Source: Brevibacillus centrosporus
GTDB lineage: Bacteria; Bacillota; Bacilli; Brevibacillales; Brevibacillaceae
Direction: 5' to 3'
DNA: 64,000 bases
Assembly (NCBI RefSeq): GCF_003710815.1
Contig: NZ_RHHP01000001.1
Location: 434,001 to 498,000, forward strand
This document shows, in pieces, positions 8,921-17,205 of the stretch. The notes beneath the pieces are model-generated. The model was given only the letters and a program-made list of their open reading frames with translations, searched no databases and had not been told where the DNA came from. A program made the position numbers and the translations under genes. Each line of letters starts with the position of its first letter. Position 1 is the first letter of the stretch.

Positions 8921-9733
8921 ATGGACATGCTGGACGCAACGCGACCTGAGCGAAGGAAGTGGATAACTCCATGGACCTTCATTTGCTTGAGCCTTCTAAT
9001 GTTGATCATGCCCATTCAAACGGCTCTTGCCAGCTCGGATCATCCGTATCATTTTGGGTTCAAGAAGAGTAAAAATGGGCAGCTGCCATCGATCAACGAA
9101 GAAGGTTTTAAGGGAATAGTCGATCGTCACGGGGCTGTCTTTTTAGGAGATACGAGCAAAAAGGAATTGTATCTGACCTTCGACAACGGGTATGAGAATG
9201 GGTACACCGCATCCATCTTGGATACCCTCCTTGCTCGTAAGGTCCCTGCGATCTTCTTTGTGACCGGACACTACGTGAAAGACCAGCCGGAATTGTTAAA
9301 ACGGATGGCTGCAGAAGGCCATCTCATCGGGAACCATTCGTGGAGTCATCCGGATATGACGACGATCCCGAACGCGAAAGTAAAGGAAGAGCTCACAAAA
9401 GTAAAAGATGCTGTTGCCCAAGTTGCAGGCCAAAAGGAGATGCGCTATCTGCGTCCCCCACGAGGCATTTTCAGTGACCGGACGCTGGCCGTATCCAAAG
9501 AGCTTGGCTATACCAATGTATTCTGGTCGGTTGCCTATCGCGATTGGGAAACCAAGGTGATTCGCGGATGGAAATTCGCCTACGACAACGTAATGGCACA
9601 GCTCCATCCCGGGGCGGTCATCCTTCTGCACTCGGTCTCCAAGGACAATGCCGATGCCTTGGGGGCAATCATCGACGAGGCTCGAAAGCAAGGATATGAA
9701 TTCAAATCCCTGGATCAACTTCCCCCTCGCTGA
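8921..9733 (+). CDS. pdaA: Polysaccharide deacetylase PdaA (muramic delta-lactam synthesis, spore cortex)
   Basis: About 270 aa from the ATG at 8921. A signal-anchor stretch (TFICLSLLMLIMPIQTALA) precedes a NodB deacetylase domain with LYLTFDNGYENGY, FFVTGHYVKDQPEL, IGNHSWSHPD (metal-binding H-x3-H), RPPRGIFS and LLHSVSKDN. These motifs match B. subtilis PdaA, which removes the acetyl group from N-acetylmuramate so the cortex delta-lactam can form, a step needed for germination. The start is uncertain: an AAGGAAGG lies directly before the ATG at 8906 and 15 bases before 8921, and the frame stays open upstream. It is monocistronic and shares a terminator with convergent aspA. Confidence 0.88.
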   Translation: MDMLDATRPERRKWITPWTFICLSLLMLIMPIQTALASSDHPYHFGFKKSKNGQLPSINEEGFKGIVDRHGAVFLGDTSKKELYLTFDNGYENGYTASILDTLLARKVPAIFFVTGHYVKDQPELLKRMAAEGHLIGNHSWSHPDMTTIPNAKVKEELTKVKDAVAQVAGQKEMRYLRPPRGIFSDRTLAVSKELGYTNVFWSVAYRDWETKVIRGWKFAYDNVMAQLHPGAVILLHSVSKDNADALGAIIDEARKQGYEFKSLDQLPPR

Positions 9734-9744
9734 ACAAAAGAAAA

Positions 9745-9793
9745 ACTCCCGCCAACCAGCACTCGGCTGATCGCGGGAGTTCTTGTTTTTTTA
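9745..9793. terminator. Bidirectional terminator between pdaA and aspA
   Basis: The stem ACTCCCGC / GCGGGAGT has an A-run on its left and TCTTGTTTTTTT on its right, so it can terminate both convergent genes. Confidence 0.85.
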
Positions 9794-9799
9794 TCGTTC

Positions 9800-11224
9800 C
9801 TAGTCTCGATCGAGCAAAGATGCACCTGCGATTCCAGGGTGAGTCATTTCGAACGGATCGAGGATCAGATCCAGTTCTTCTTCGGTCAACACATTGTGCT
9901 GGAGGCACAGATCACGGACGGATTTTCCTGTCAAAATCGCTTCACGCGCGATGCGGGCAGCCGTTTCATAGCCCAGATGCGGGTTAACTGCCGTGATGAC
10001 GCCTACGCTTTTCTCTACGTATTCTTTCATCCGCTCGCGGTTTGCTTCGATGCCAGACAGGCAGTGCTGTGTAAACACACGGAACGCATTGTCCATGATG
10101 CTGATTGATTGCAGCAGATTGAACACCAATACCGGTTCCATTACGTTTAGCTCCAGCTGACCCGCTTCGGAAGCCAGACAAATGGTATGGTCGTTCCCGA
10201 TGACTTGGAATGCCACTTGGTTGATCACTTCTGCCATTACCGGATTGACTTTACCTGGCATGATGGAGGAACCCGGCTGACGTGCTGGCAAGGAAATTTC
10301 TCCGAGACCTGCACGAGGACCAGATGCCATCAGACGAAGATCGTTCGCCATTTTGGACATGTTCATCATGCATACTTTCAACGCAGCCGAAACTTCTGTG
10401 TACGCATCCGTGTTTTGGGTTGCATCTACGAGATGCTCGGCACCCGTCAGCGGGAAGCCTGTGATTTCAGCCAGCTGCTTCACAACAGTCGTGATGTATT
10501 TTGGATCTGCATTCAGCCCTGTTCCTACTGCCGTTGCCCCCATGTTTACTTCGTACAGGTGCTGACGGGATTGCTTGATGCGTTTCATATCGCGCTCCAG
10601 CACACGACGGTAGGCTTCGAATTCTTGTCCCAAACGGATCGGTACGGCATCCTGCAAATGTGTGCGTCCCATTTTGATGACGTCATCAAATTCCGTTGCT
10701 TTTTGACCAAAAACATCGTGCATTTCTTCCATTGTCACCAAGAGCTTTTCCAAAAGATCCAGCGTTGCGATGTGGATCGCGGTTGGGAATGCGTCATTGG
10801 TGGACTGGGACATATTTACATGAGTGTTCGGACTGAGATGGAAGTAATCTCCCTTTTTCTCTCCCAGAATTTCCAACCCTCTGTTTGCGATGACTTCATT
10901 GGCATTCATGTTAATGGAAGTTCCCGCTCCACCCTGAATCGGGTCTACGATGAACTGGTCATGCCATTTTCCTTCGATGATTTCCTGCGCAGCTGCCACG
11001 ATCGCATTTCCCAATTTTGGGTTCAAACGAGATACTTCCATGTTGGCAATCGCTGCTGCTTTTTTTACCATAGCCATCGCGTTAATCAAGGAAGAGTGCA
11101 GGCGGTAACCGGTGATCGGGAAGTTTTCCGTTGCACGCATAGTTTGTACACCATAATAGGCATGTACAGGGATTTCTTTTTCTCCGAGAAAATCTTTCTC
11201 GATTCGATGCGTTTGTTCAGCCAT
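9800..11224 (-). CDS. aspA: Aspartate ammonia-lyase
   Basis: A 474-aa member of the fumarase/aspartase superfamily, the usual aspartase length. It starts with IPVHAYYGVQTMRATENFPI and carries the superfamily signature GSSIMPGKVNP near residue 320, whose serine lies on the catalytic flexible loop. It also has TNMNANEVIANRG-like substrate contacts (here SINMNANEVIANRGLE). The reaction is L-aspartate to fumarate plus ammonia, in the cytoplasm. Aspartase-specific features favour it over class II fumarase (FumC). The gene stands alone; the upstream 160 bp hold a divergent promoter region shared with a lipoprotein gene. The ribosome-binding site (AAAAAGA) is weak. Confidence 0.93.
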   Translation of the reverse strand: MAEQTHRIEKDFLGEKEIPVHAYYGVQTMRATENFPITGYRLHSSLINAMAMVKKAAAIANMEVSRLNPKLGNAIVAAAQEIIEGKWHDQFIVDPIQGGAGTSINMNANEVIANRGLEILGEKKGDYFHLSPNTHVNMSQSTNDAFPTAIHIATLDLLEKLLVTMEEMHDVFGQKATEFDDVIKMGRTHLQDAVPIRLGQEFEAYRRVLERDMKRIKQSRQHLYEVNMGATAVGTGLNADPKYITTVVKQLAEITGFPLTGAEHLVDATQNTDAYTEVSAALKVCMMNMSKMANDLRLMASGPRAGLGEISLPARQPGSSIMPGKVNPVMAEVINQVAFQVIGNDHTICLASEAGQLELNVMEPVLVFNLLQSISIMDNAFRVFTQHCLSGIEANRERMKEYVEKSVGVITAVNPHLGYETAARIAREAILTGKSVRDLCLQHNVLTEEELDLILDPFEMTHPGIAGASLLDRD

Positions 11225-11342
11225 TCTTTTTCGACCAGCTTTCTGCGGATAGTGGATATTGCTTCCTCACCATTCTAACATAGAAATCCCGTTGTGGACG
11301 TTTTCCTTGGAACACTCACGCTTGTTTTCACGTCTTAGTATG

Positions 11343-11361
11343 TGAGAAGTCTCACTATAAT
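11343..11361 (+). promoter_or_regulatory. Candidate operator and -10 box of the Gmad2-like lipoprotein gene
   Basis: The inverted repeat GTGAGA-AG-TCTCAC lies immediately before a consensus -10 box TATAAT (11356-11361). No good -35 is seen 17 bp upstream, consistent with a regulated or non-housekeeping promoter. Confidence 0.35.
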
Positions 11362-11383
11362 CTCGACAGAAGAGAGGGATTTC

Positions 11384-11899
11384 ATGAAAATGGTTTGGAT
11401 CCTCCTGTTGACCTTCTTTCTCCTGCAGGGGTGCACGAGTGAAGGACAGGGAGAACCTGCGACTCCGCCTGCTCCTGAAAAGCCGCCAGTGACCGTACCG
11501 TCTGAAACGCCTGCGCAGCCTCCCGCATCCCCGCAGCCTGAGAATCCACCTGCACCAAAGGAAGAGGAGCCGAAAACAGAGCCGACACCTTCTGCTTATG
11601 CCAACGAGATATTCCAAGAAGTCACGGTCAAAGAAACCGGAACCGATACGTATGAAGTCAAAGGGAAAGCCCGCGTCTTTGAGGGTGTCGTCAGCTATGT
11701 AGTAGAGGATGGACACAATGAGCTTACCGAAGGCTCTATTCAGACATCTGCGGGGGCTCCTGAATGGGGAGAGTTTTCCCACACGATTCAGGTGAAAAAA
11801 GCAGAGCCGAACACAACCCTTACGCTTATCCTGTTTGAAACAAGCATGAAGGACGGAAGCCGGCGCATGGAGCTGATTCTTCCACTCCCGGAAAAATAG
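11384..11899 (+). CDS. Lipoprotein with Pro-rich linker and Gmad2-like immunoglobulin domain
   Basis: A 171-aa secreted lipoprotein. The signal peptide (MKMVWILLLTFFLLQGC) ends in a lipobox LLQGC, so Cys17 would be lipidated and the protein held on the outer face of the membrane. Residues about 20-75 are a Pro/Glu/Ala linker. Residues about 80-170 (EIFQEVTVKETGTDTYEVKG ... WGEFSHTIQV) resemble the Gmad2 domain found in sporulation/germination lipoproteins (GerM-associated). GAGAGGG precedes the ATG at 11384. The role is probably extracellular and spore-related by family association, but no partner is encoded next to it. Confidence 0.75.
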   Translation: MKMVWILLLTFFLLQGCTSEGQGEPATPPAPEKPPVTVPSETPAQPPASPQPENPPAPKEEEPKTEPTPSAYANEIFQEVTVKETGTDTYEVKGKARVFEGVVSYVVEDGHNELTEGSIQTSAGAPEWGEFSHTIQVKKAEPNTTLTLILFETSMKDGSRRMELILPLPEK

Positions 11900-11957
11900 A
11901 ATCCGATAGCAAAAACCCCCTGACTCCTTCTCAGTAAGAGATCGTCAGGGGGTTGGT

Positions 11958-13541
11958 TTATGCGCTCATCTTTTCATCGATCGCTTGCATGCTTTTCTTT
12001 TTGGCGATCTGGTTTGCGATCAAGGTAATGATCAAGGAGCAAGCAAGTCCACTCGCCATCGCTACGATAAAGCCCATCATGTTGTTGGAGAGTAACGGCG
12101 CCATCACGGACGGTACATACGCCGTCCCACGTACATCAAACACACCCACCATCATTCCGGCGATCCCGGAAGACACGATGGCTCCCGCGAAGACCAGCTT
12201 GTTCGAGAACATAAACGGATATGCCGCTTCTACGAACGTACCAAAGCCCATGTTAATCAGGAAGCCAGGGGTTGCGACGGTCGCCTCACTCTTGTCTCGG
12301 GGCAAAAGAATGTTGGCTAGTGTAATTCCAGCCGAAACCATGACCAGACCCACCATGTCGACTGCGCCCAGAAAGCTGTTCCCGGTCTTCTCCATCTCCA
12401 AGAGTACGATGGGGAGAATCGCAGCGTGGTACACTCCCCCGATGATGGCAGGCCAGATCAGCAAGCCTGCAATAAGCCCTGCCAGAATCGGGCTGTACGC
12501 GACAGCTCCCTCGATCAATACTTTGACCCACTCCCCTGCCTGCAGGGCGATAGGAGCCAGCAAGTAATACACAATCAACCCTGCGATCAAACCGGATACG
12601 CCACCCGCGATAATGTTGACCGTCGTGGTCGGAAATTTCCATTCTACGCATTTGCGGAACAGCACATTCACGAGAAGCCCTGCGCCAATCCCGCCGATCA
12701 TACCACCGATAATGCCGCCATCCATCGACAGGATCCCTGCCAGTACACCGGCTACGACGGATACCTCCTCCATGTCCGACACTTGTTTGGCAGCTACCGC
12801 CGCAATGACGACAGGCAAAGCCTTGATCAGGACATCGAAAACGCCGCTGAGCATGTCCAGTCCGGGTATTTTACTTACAGCCAAGACCAAAGCCAGCGCG
12901 ATAAACCCTGGGAGAGATGACATCATGATCCCGCGTATGTTGATTCGTTTCCATGGGCTGTTCGAAATGCTTCCCGAGCCGGTATCTCCGATCAACGGGC
13001 GATACGATATTCCCCAATGCTTGGAAAAAGCGGTAAGGAAGCTGATCGCGCGCGTCCGGTTCGTCGTTCCTGTCGTGCCGGAGGTGAGGATTACCTTGGC
13101 GCCTTTTGCACTGATCAGCGCCATGGATGTCCCACCCGTCCCCACAATAGGAATATGCTTCTCTACCGCAGCCTGAACGGTCAGCTGATTTGCTCCATTC
13201 GGATCCGCGCTCATGCTGACAATCCCATCCACTTGGCCGCTGCGTAAGGCATCCGCGATAGATTCGTCTGACTCCTTCGCGTACTGGTTGCATTCTTCCA
13301 ATGTTCCGGTAAAGCGGACAACTGGCGTACTCGATGAGGCATCCCAGCTATAAACAGCTGCAGGTGTATCCTTGCCCGCTCCGTCCATGGAAGACTGGGC
13401 TGCAATAAACTGTATAGCCGCTATCTCCACTCCCGCTGAGTCTGCCTGTATACGTATCTCGGACAGAAGTTTTTGTGGATCTGCTCCTCCCAGATTGTAA
13501 AGATTCCCTCCACTGCTCCCAATGATTGCAATTCGTTTCAT
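11958..13541 (-). CDS. PTS EIIC-like membrane transporter with an N-terminal cytoplasmic domain
   Basis: A 527-aa protein. Residues 1-175 form a soluble alpha/beta domain starting MKRIAIIGSSGGNLYNLGGAD and containing VGTGGTSMALISAKG. Residues 190-520 are eight or more hydrophobic segments with the EIIC-type signature NMGFGTFVEAAYPFMFSNK and many glycines, like the PTS_EIIC_2 (fructose-type) group. No EIIA or EIIB domain and no phosphorylatable histidine/cysteine motif is evident, and no PTS partner is adjacent. A true PTS role is therefore doubtful and the substrate unknown. Two matching operator-like palindromes flank its promoter. A short GC hairpin with poor T-run follows the stop. Confidence 0.7.
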   Translation of the reverse strand: MKRIAIIGSSGGNLYNLGGADPQKLLSEIRIQADSAGVEIAAIQFIAAQSSMDGAGKDTPAAVYSWDASSSTPVVRFTGTLEECNQYAKESDESIADALRSGQVDGIVSMSADPNGANQLTVQAAVEKHIPIVGTGGTSMALISAKGAKVILTSGTTGTTNRTRAISFLTAFSKHWGISYRPLIGDTGSGSISNSPWKRINIRGIMMSSLPGFIALALVLAVSKIPGLDMLSGVFDVLIKALPVVIAAVAAKQVSDMEEVSVVAGVLAGILSMDGGIIGGMIGGIGAGLLVNVLFRKCVEWKFPTTTVNIIAGGVSGLIAGLIVYYLLAPIALQAGEWVKVLIEGAVAYSPILAGLIAGLLIWPAIIGGVYHAAILPIVLLEMEKTGNSFLGAVDMVGLVMVSAGITLANILLPRDKSEATVATPGFLINMGFGTFVEAAYPFMFSNKLVFAGAIVSSGIAGMMVGVFDVRGTAYVPSVMAPLLSNNMMGFIVAMASGLACSLIITLIANQIAKKKSMQAIDEKMSA

Positions 13542-13561
13542 CTTGTTTTTAGTCCCCTCAT

Positions 13562-13577
13562 TTTCACTTTGGTAAAG
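13562..13577 (-). promoter_or_regulatory. Operator-like palindrome, site A (downstream of promoter)
   Basis: On the minus strand CTTTACCAAAGTGAAA, a 16-bp near-palindrome between the transcription start and the ribosome-binding site of the EIIC-like gene. It matches site B at 12 of 16 positions, and the two centres are 40 bp apart, close to four helical turns. Confidence 0.6.
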
Positions 13578-13591
13578 CGTTGCTCTGGTAG

Positions 13592-13617
13592 ATAATTATA
13601 GCTTTACTTTAGTGAAG
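13592..13617 (-). promoter_or_regulatory. Promoter -10 with operator-like palindrome, site B
   Basis: Site B (13602-13617) reads CTTTACTTTAGTGAAG on the plus strand, with the imperfect symmetry CTTYACT-AGTRAAG. On the minus strand it sits directly upstream of the -10 box TATAAT (about 13595-13600), filling the -35/-10 spacer. A repressor bound there would block polymerase. The -35 (TTTTCG) is weak. Confidence 0.55.
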
Positions 13618-13723
13618 CGAAAAGAGAATTTCAATACTTTCTGTCTTTTTATCGAGGGAAAGTACCGAACTGAGAATACATGGTATAATGAAGGCCGTTG
13701 TTTCCTTGTTTATTGTCTGAAAA

Positions 13724-13759
13724 GTCATAACCCTCTTCGCAAAGGAAGAGGGTTATGAC
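13724..13759 (-). terminator. Long hairpin, likely terminator of the 41-aa zinc-ribbon gene
   Basis: A perfect 15-bp inverted repeat (GTCATAACCCTCTTC / GAAGAGGGTTATGAC) with a 6-nt loop. On the minus strand it is followed by TTTTCAG, a short T-run. Stem strength is unusual for its length. Confidence 0.6.
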
Positions 13760-13810
13760 AGGCAAGTAAGTTATATGGTGTGGGACGCTTAGGTGCCCGA
13801 AATCATGTTG

Positions 13811-13936
13811 TTACTTTTGCTCGTCTTGTTCTTCTTTGAAGCATTCCATGCACAGAGCGCCATTGTTCTCGATTTCATACTCTGTCAAGCGAGCCTGGCA
13901 AGATTTGCATTGTTTTTCCGTTAATACCAAGTTCAC
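13811..13936 (-). CDS. 41-residue zinc-ribbon-like protein
   Basis: A short gene starting at a GTG with AGAGGAG eight bases upstream. The product begins MNLVLTEKQCKSCQARLTEY and has two C-x2-C knuckles (C10/C13 and C29/C32) 15 residues apart, a typical zinc-ribbon arrangement, then a charged tail ending EEQDEQK. It stands alone with its own promoter space and a strong hairpin downstream. Such small zinc-ribbon proteins are often regulators or inhibitors of sigma factors (the Fin/YabK type is one), but this one is too short to assign. Function unknown. Confidence 0.75.
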   Translation of the reverse strand: MNLVLTEKQCKSCQARLTEYEIENNGALCMECFKEEQDEQK

Positions 13937-14059
13937 AATTATATCTCCTCTCATTGATGTACGTTGGTTCATTTTTATTATAACCGATGCTTTATATGGT
14001 TTTGTGTTAAAATTTCGTGAATTCTTTCAATTAACTTTTTATTCCATACGGAGGTAGCC

Positions 14060-14800
14060 ATGACCTCATCTTTTCTTTCAGCCGAGATCACCACGGAGCC
14101 TTTTCAGTTATCTTCGGCCAGTCACGTGAGCTGTGTCCTGCTCGTCTTCGCCGCTGCTGCTCTTCTTTATCGGTTCCGCCGCCGTTTTCAGCCCCCACAT
14201 ACAGATGCTTTTTGCCGGCTCGCTCTCGCCAGCTTGCTCGTCTTAACCGAAGTTGGGTTTCAGCTTTGGCATGTTTGGACCCATTCGTGGACACAATCAG
14301 AAGCTCTTCCCTTGCAGCTGTGCAGCGTCATGTTAGTCTTTTCCGCATTCATGCTTGTTTACAACAGCTACCGCCTGTACGAAATCACGTTTTTTGCCGG
14401 CTTGATTGGCGCAGGTCAGGCGCTGATCACCCCAGAGCTTTTTTACCCATTTCCCCATTTTCGCTTCTTTCACTTTTTCCTCGCACACGCCTGCATCGTG
14501 CTCGCGTGCTTGTACATGACCTGGGTAAAGGAATGCCGTCCTACGGTTGCGTCCATAGGGAAAAGCATGGTCATGCTGAATTCATTGCTCTTGATTTCTC
14601 TTATCGTGAATCGGTTTACAGGTGGAAACTATTTGTTCGTCACTCATAAGCCTTTTCAGCCAACACTAATGGATTATCTCGGTCCTTATCCTTGGTATAT
14701 CCTATCGCTAGAAGGAGTCGCACTCGGTTTGTTCTGCTTGCTGTATCTGCCATTTTGGATTCAAAAACGCCGGGCTGCGCGACAGTCACTGGGTGCCTAG
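14060..14800 (+). CDS. YwaF/TIGR02206-family integral membrane protein
   Basis: A 246-aa protein with about six or seven transmembrane helices spread over residues 24-235. Family-type motifs include LPLQLCSVMLVFSAFML, GLIGAGQALITPEL, FPHFRFFHFFLAHACI and NYLFVTHKPFQPTLMDYLGPYPWY. These match the YwaF/TP0381 family, whose biochemical role is unknown. GGAGGTAGCC precedes the ATG. The C-terminus is basic (KRRAARQSLG). It is followed by a short-chain dehydrogenase pseudogene and not by a functional partner. Confidence 0.82.
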   Translation: MTSSFLSAEITTEPFQLSSASHVSCVLLVFAAAALLYRFRRRFQPPHTDAFCRLALASLLVLTEVGFQLWHVWTHSWTQSEALPLQLCSVMLVFSAFMLVYNSYRLYEITFFAGLIGAGQALITPELFYPFPHFRFFHFFLAHACIVLACLYMTWVKECRPTVASIGKSMVMLNSLLLISLIVNRFTGGNYLFVTHKPFQPTLMDYLGPYPWYILSLEGVALGLFCLLYLPFWIQKRRAARQSLGA

Positions 14801-14867
14801 CATCGGATCCTTCCCTCATCTGGGCGAATATCATTCCCATATCCATCGATCTTTGGAGGGATCTGAT

Positions 14868-15166
14868 TTGTATCCGATGTACCCGTATTACAGCTATAAG
14901 ACTTCGTACGCGGAGCAGCCTATTTCATTTCCAGCCCAGCATCAGGACCGCCAGCCGGGAATGGAATATTTGATGGTGCCCCGACCCATTTTTGATAATC
15001 CTGCTTACATGGGGAGCGGTAAGCTAAAGAACAAAGTGGCCATCATCACCGGCAGAGACAGTGTGATCGGGCGTGCTGTGGCAGTGGCCTTTGCAAAAGA
15101 AGGTTGGGGATCAGTAAGCAGCAGCTGGAGGATACGTTTCGCACCAACATCATGACAGAAACTTAA
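14868..15166 (+). pseudogene. Decayed short-chain dehydrogenase (YhdF / general stress protein 39 type)
   Basis: Starts at a TTG nine bases after GGAGGG. The first ~75 codons read as a normal N-terminus of this oxidoreductase family (Tyr/Pro-rich start, QHQDRQPGMEY, RPIFDNPAYMGSGKLKNKVAIITG, then IGRAVAVAFAKEG). The cofactor motif is damaged (GRDSVIG where the family has GGDSGIG). After AKEG the frame shifts and resumes as ISKQQLEDTFRTNI, a segment normally about 80 residues further on, then stops. An internal deletion and a C-terminal truncation are therefore both present. It cannot encode an active enzyme. Confidence 0.85.
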
Positions 15167-15256
15167 AGATGATTCCTGGTGCTGCTGTCCACCCAATTTC
15201 ACCGAAGCGACTAGCTCCTTACCTTCTATACGGTAAGTGGCCTTGCTTGGTTTCAT

Positions 15257-16138
15257 TCATACTGCCACATGCTCCTTTATCCACTCCGTTACGGCTGTCA
15301 AGAACCGTCGTGACGCCGGTGACATCTGTTCCAAGGAAAGAACTGCCATTCCAAGCGTCCGAAAGTGCTCCCCTTGTAGCGGAATCGCCCGAATACTGGA
15401 GGGCAGCCGAAACAGAATCATCTCCGGGAGAATACTGATGCCGAGGCCGTTTTGCACCATCGCGATAATGGCGTGGTCGTCGCCTAGCTCGTACTTTACT
15501 TGCGGCGTAAACGCATACTGTTTGAAAATACGCTGGATATCGTTGTCACAGCCTGGTTTCGGCATGATGAAGATTTCCTGCTGCAAATCGTTTAGGGAGA
15601 GAGTCTCTTGCCTGGCCAGCGGGTGGTCCTCGTGCAGGAGAACATACATGCGATCCCGATGTAGGGGGATCGTTTCCAGTCCTTCTAAAGCAGGAACCGA
15701 AACGAATCCAAAATCGATAGCCCCTGTCAAAGCCCAATGTTCGATGTCATCGTAGTAGCCTTCATGAAGCTTGATTTCAATCTCCGGGTATTGATCCTGA
15801 AACTGCTTAAGGATTCCCGGCAGCCACTGCGTGGAGACACTGGTAAAGGTGCCTATGCGCACGGTTCCCACTTCGATGCCATTGATCGCAGAAACCTCCT
15901 GCATCATCTGATCGTTCCACTTCAGGATTTCTCTCATGTATTTGAGCAGCCGCTCCCCGTTGCTCGTCAAGTTGACTCCTGTTCTTCCTCGCGTCAAAAT
16001 AGAGAAACCGTACTCCCTTTCCAGACTGGCGATTGCGTGGCTGATCGCAGACTGTGTCAGCCCTAGTACTTCCCCTGCTTTCGTCAGACTTCCGGACTCC
16101 ATCACGGTGACAACGACTTCAAACTTGCTGAGGCTCAT
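15257..16138 (-). CDS. LysR-family transcriptional regulator
   Basis: A 293-aa regulator. Residues 1-60 carry the LysR helix-turn-helix (FEVVVTVMESGSLTKAGEVL, TQSAISHAIASLEREYG). Residues 85-290 form the periplasmic-binding-like effector domain (GTVRIGTFTSVSTQWLPGIL, NGLGISILPEMIL). The start is the ATG at 16138, which has AAAGGGGG eight to nine bases upstream; longer frames lack a site. It diverges from the EamA exporter gene with a 12-bp palindrome in between, so it probably controls that transporter and itself. The inducer is unknown. Confidence 0.92.
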   Translation of the reverse strand: MSLSKFEVVVTVMESGSLTKAGEVLGLTQSAISHAIASLEREYGFSILTRGRTGVNLTSNGERLLKYMREILKWNDQMMQEVSAINGIEVGTVRIGTFTSVSTQWLPGILKQFQDQYPEIEIKLHEGYYDDIEHWALTGAIDFGFVSVPALEGLETIPLHRDRMYVLLHEDHPLARQETLSLNDLQQEIFIMPKPGCDNDIQRIFKQYAFTPQVKYELGDDHAIIAMVQNGLGISILPEMILFRLPSSIRAIPLQGEHFRTLGMAVLSLEQMSPASRRFLTAVTEWIKEHVAV

Positions 16139-16212
16139 TCTCGTGGCCCCCTTTCTATCAATTCTTCTCATGCAAACGATGATAAACATTCATTTTATTT
16201 ATTTATACGATA

Positions 16213-16224
16213 CAAGTATACTTG
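16213..16224. promoter_or_regulatory. Palindrome CAAGTATACTTG in the LysR/EamA intergenic region
   Basis: A perfect 12-bp palindrome midway between the divergent genes, in an AT-rich stretch. It fits the T-N11-A style of LysR boxes and is a candidate binding site for the adjacent regulator. Confidence 0.5.
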
Positions 16225-16286
16225 AATCCATACCATATCCGGTTCAGACACAATCGCTGTCCGGGGTTCTAGGGGGACGTTTCACC

Positions 16287-17186
16287 ATGAAGCCTCAAGT
16301 AAAGGCTGATCTCGCCATGCTGCTCGTTACTCTTTTTTGGGGTTCCTCTTACTTGTTTATGCAAATGGGCCTGACCGACCTGCAGACATTTAACCTGATT
16401 GGCCTGCGGTTTGGGATCGCCTTTGTGATCGCCGCACTGTTTTTTCATAAACGGCTGCTAAAAACGACGCGAAAAACCATTTTCCACGCCTTCATTATGG
16501 GTGCGATCCTGTTCGGTGTCTTTGCAACCGTAACCGAGGGAGTGAAAACGACGACGGCTTCGCAAGCAGGCTTCCTAGTCAGTCTCACGGTCATTCTCGT
16601 TCCGTTGCTCTCCATCTTGCTGAAGAACAGGCCAGAGACCCGTGTATTTTTCGGTGCGGGTATTGCCGTGATCGGGATCGGCCTTTTGACACTAACCAAG
16701 GAGCTGAACATTACCCAAGGAGATGCCTTGTGCATGGCGACCGCCGTTTTCTACGCGACACATATCATCCTTACAGGCAGATTGGCTCCTCAAACGGATG
16801 CGATCCTGCTTGGCATTTATCAGCTAGGGTTTGCCGGACTTTTTGGATTTCTCCTGTCTTACCTCGTGGAAACACCGAAGCTTCCCTCTACCCCGAAGGC
16901 TTGGCTCGCCGTTCTAGCCCTCAGCATCCTGTGCAGTGCCATCGGATTCGTCGTGCAGACCGTCGCGCAAAAATACACGTCCCCGACGCATACCGGACTG
17001 ATTTTTTCGTTAGAACCCGTCTTCGCGGCTCTCTTCGCCTTCCTGATATCGGGTGAAACGCTCACGGTCAGAGGCTATATCGGCGCAGCCCTTGTTCTTA
17101 TAAGCGTGCTCATTGCGGAAATCGACTTCATGCGATGGCTGACTGGAAAAAGAAGCTCGCTGTCCAAGCAAGACCTCCCGCTGTAA
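16287..17186 (+). CDS. EamA-family (DMT) membrane transporter
   Basis: A 299-aa protein with ten predicted transmembrane helices in two EamA repeats (residues about 8-140 and 150-290). It begins KADLAMLLVTLFWGSSYLFMQMGL, the usual EamA opening, and the second repeat ends SLEPVFAALFAFLISGETLT. Members are drug/metabolite exporters. AGGGGGA lies nine bases before the ATG at 16287. It is divergent from a LysR regulator, a common arrangement for inducible efflux. Substrate unknown. The stop codon lies inside the terminator hairpin. Confidence 0.9.
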   Translation: MKPQVKADLAMLLVTLFWGSSYLFMQMGLTDLQTFNLIGLRFGIAFVIAALFFHKRLLKTTRKTIFHAFIMGAILFGVFATVTEGVKTTTASQAGFLVSLTVILVPLLSILLKNRPETRVFFGAGIAVIGIGLLTLTKELNITQGDALCMATAVFYATHIILTGRLAPQTDAILLGIYQLGFAGLFGFLLSYLVETPKLPSTPKAWLAVLALSILCSAIGFVVQTVAQKYTSPTHTGLIFSLEPVFAALFAFLISGETLTVRGYIGAALVLISVLIAEIDFMRWLTGKRSSLSKQDLPL

Positions 17187-17205
17187 CGGGAGGTCTTTCC
17201 TTTTT
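17170..17205 (+). terminator. Terminator overlapping the EamA stop codon
   Basis: GACCTCCCG - CTGTAA - CGGGAGGTC followed by TTTCCTTTTT. The TAA lies in the loop. Confidence 0.85.

Noticed and set aside
10187..11278. 363-aa plus-strand open frame antisense to aspA
   Set aside because: Cys/His/Phe-rich composition with no family motif; the opposite strand holds a complete aspartase. It is a shadow frame.
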